Below are positions 63,333 through 64,000 of a DNA stretch of 64,000 nt, piece by piece. A program made the position numbers and the translations under genes. The stretch covers positions 62,001 through 126,000 of the forward strand of contig NZ_JACNMM010000003.1 in assembly GCF_020529025.1 (NCBI RefSeq). The letters run 5' to 3'. Source of the stretch: Oceaniglobus trochenteri (lineage in GTDB: Bacteria > Pseudomonadota > Alphaproteobacteria > Rhodobacterales > Rhodobacteraceae). The first letter of the stretch is position 1. Each line of letters starts with the position of its first letter. The notes beneath the pieces were generated by a model, which did no database searches, had not been told where the DNA came from, and saw only the letters and a program-made list of their open reading frames with translations.

Positions 63333-64000
63333 GGAGCACCGCCGAAGGGCGCCGCCAGGAACCCGTCAAACCGCCCCGACCAGGTGAACAGGATCATCGG
63401 CAGGGCCAACGCAAGCAGAATAAGCCCACCCGCCGTGATGGCAGGCGCACCGACAAAGGCCACCATCAACTGCGGCATCGCCTTGTTGATGACGCCAAGC
63501 GCCAGATTGTACACCAAGGCCGAAATGATGAAGGGCGCAGCAAGCGAAAAGGCCAGGTTGAAGGCGATCACGACCTGCTCCAACCCCCAGGGCATGAGAT
63601 TTCTGCCAAGGGGCAGCACGCCCAGGGGAAAAACCTGGTAGGAATAGAGGAAAAGCATCGCGATCTTCACATGCAGGCCCAGCATGGCCGCGAGGGCAAG
63701 GCCGGCGATCACCATGATATGCCCGATGGCTGGCAGCGGATCGGCGGCATGCCCCCCAAAGATCTGAGCCAGCGACGTCGCCTGCGCCGCCATGGAGCCA
63801 CAGATCTGCAGGGCCATGATGAACAGGCGCAGCCCGGCCCCAATCGCCAATCCGACAATGGTTTCGGCAGCCAGGACGATTCCCAGGGGTGGCATTCCGG
63901 ACATGTCGGGAAATTCTACAGCCACGCCCGGCCCCACGATCGCGGAAAACCCCAGGGCAAGCACAAGGCGCACCCTTGCGGGAACCACGCGTTCACCAAA
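63329..64000 (-). CDS. fliR: Flagellar export gate protein FliR, N-terminus beyond the window
   Basis: The frame runs to the right edge without a start, giving 223 codons of the C-terminal part. Several hydrophobic helices; FliR-like ETIVGLAIGAGLRLFI, LQICGSMAAQATSLAQI and MPQLMVAFVGAPA. Full FliR is about 255-260 residues, so about 35 are missing at the edge. Overlaps flhB by 4 bp. Confidence 0.93.
   Translation of the reverse strand, partial: FGERVVPARVRLVLALGFSAIVGPGVAVEFPDMSGMPPLGIVLAAETIVGLAIGAGLRLFIMALQICGSMAAQATSLAQIFGGHAADPLPAIGHIMVIAGLALAAMLGLHVKIAMLFLYSYQVFPLGVLPLGRNLMPWGLEQVVIAFNLAFSLAAPFIISALVYNLALGVINKAMPQLMVAFVGAPAITAGGLILLALALPMILFTWSGRFDGFLAAPFGGAP

Overview
The window is a dense, GC-rich stretch of bacterial chromosome with about 70 genes, many in short operons with 1-14 bp overlaps. 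It most resembles a Rhodobacterales alphaproteobacterium (Rhodobacteraceae/Paracoccaceae). Reasons: family markers DUF2125, DUF4170, DUF2794 and DUF5928; a membrane ferritin (mbfA) behind an Irr-type iron box; the order lptC-lptA-lptB-hpf-ptsN with no rpoN between; and the flagellar order fliI / flgB-flgC-fliE-fliQ-flgF-flgG-flgA-flgH-fliL / flhB-fliR. Genus is not resolvable from sequence alone. No rRNA, tRNA, CRISPR, phage or transposase was seen.

Layout. 0-5 kb: an edge-truncated glycosyltransferase, then leuS-lptE-holA. 5-9.4 kb: serC-serA (serine), a short enoyl-CoA hydratase and an SDR. 9.5-17.8 kb: a DUF2125 protein, tldE/pmbA-cysQ, DUF4170-waaA-like-lpxK (lipid A/Kdo) and a soluble lytic transglycosylase. 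17.9-24.6 kb: dapA, an amino-sugar kinase, a damaged hydroxypyruvate-isomerase-like gene, arfB, a class III aminotransferase overlapping an APH-type kinase, and pncB. 24.8-33.9 kb: argC, pncA, trhO, a phosphatase/hydrolase pair, an OCD-HAD-YaiI-S-formylglutathione hydrolase operon, an AEC transporter and mbfA. 34-38.8 kb: a tiny secreted peptide and its probable TetR repressor with palindromic operators, a 26-bp tandem hairpin array, an NYN-LOTUS protein, glutathione-dependent formaldehyde dehydrogenase, an I78 inhibitor lipoprotein, a cytochrome c' and a DUF2794 protein. 38.8-45.2 kb: NlpC/P60, leucyl aminopeptidase, carbonic anhydrase, two tiny overlapping unknown genes, asd and an RNase D-like gene. 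45.2-48.4 kb: lptCAB-hpf-ptsN. 48.4-55.6 kb: a minus-strand operon galU-galE-GT2-GT2-GT14/DUF5928-sulfotransferase. 55.8-64 kb: flagellar basal body and export genes; fliR is cut by the window end.

How the genes work together. Envelope building dominates: LptE, LptA, LptB and LptC for LPS transport, LpxK and a GT30 protein for lipid A/Kdo, and Slt and NlpC/P60 for peptidoglycan. A probable sulfated surface-glycan operon adds to this. Formaldehyde oxidation is split between adhC and fghA, 4.3 kb apart. NAD salvage is represented by pncA and pncB.

Most worth a second look: the sulfotransferase/GT14 glycan operon; the kinase plus phospho-lyase-like aminotransferase pair; the GT30 protein lacking the usual catalytic motif; the TetR/secreted-peptide module; and several unexplained inverted or tandem repeats.
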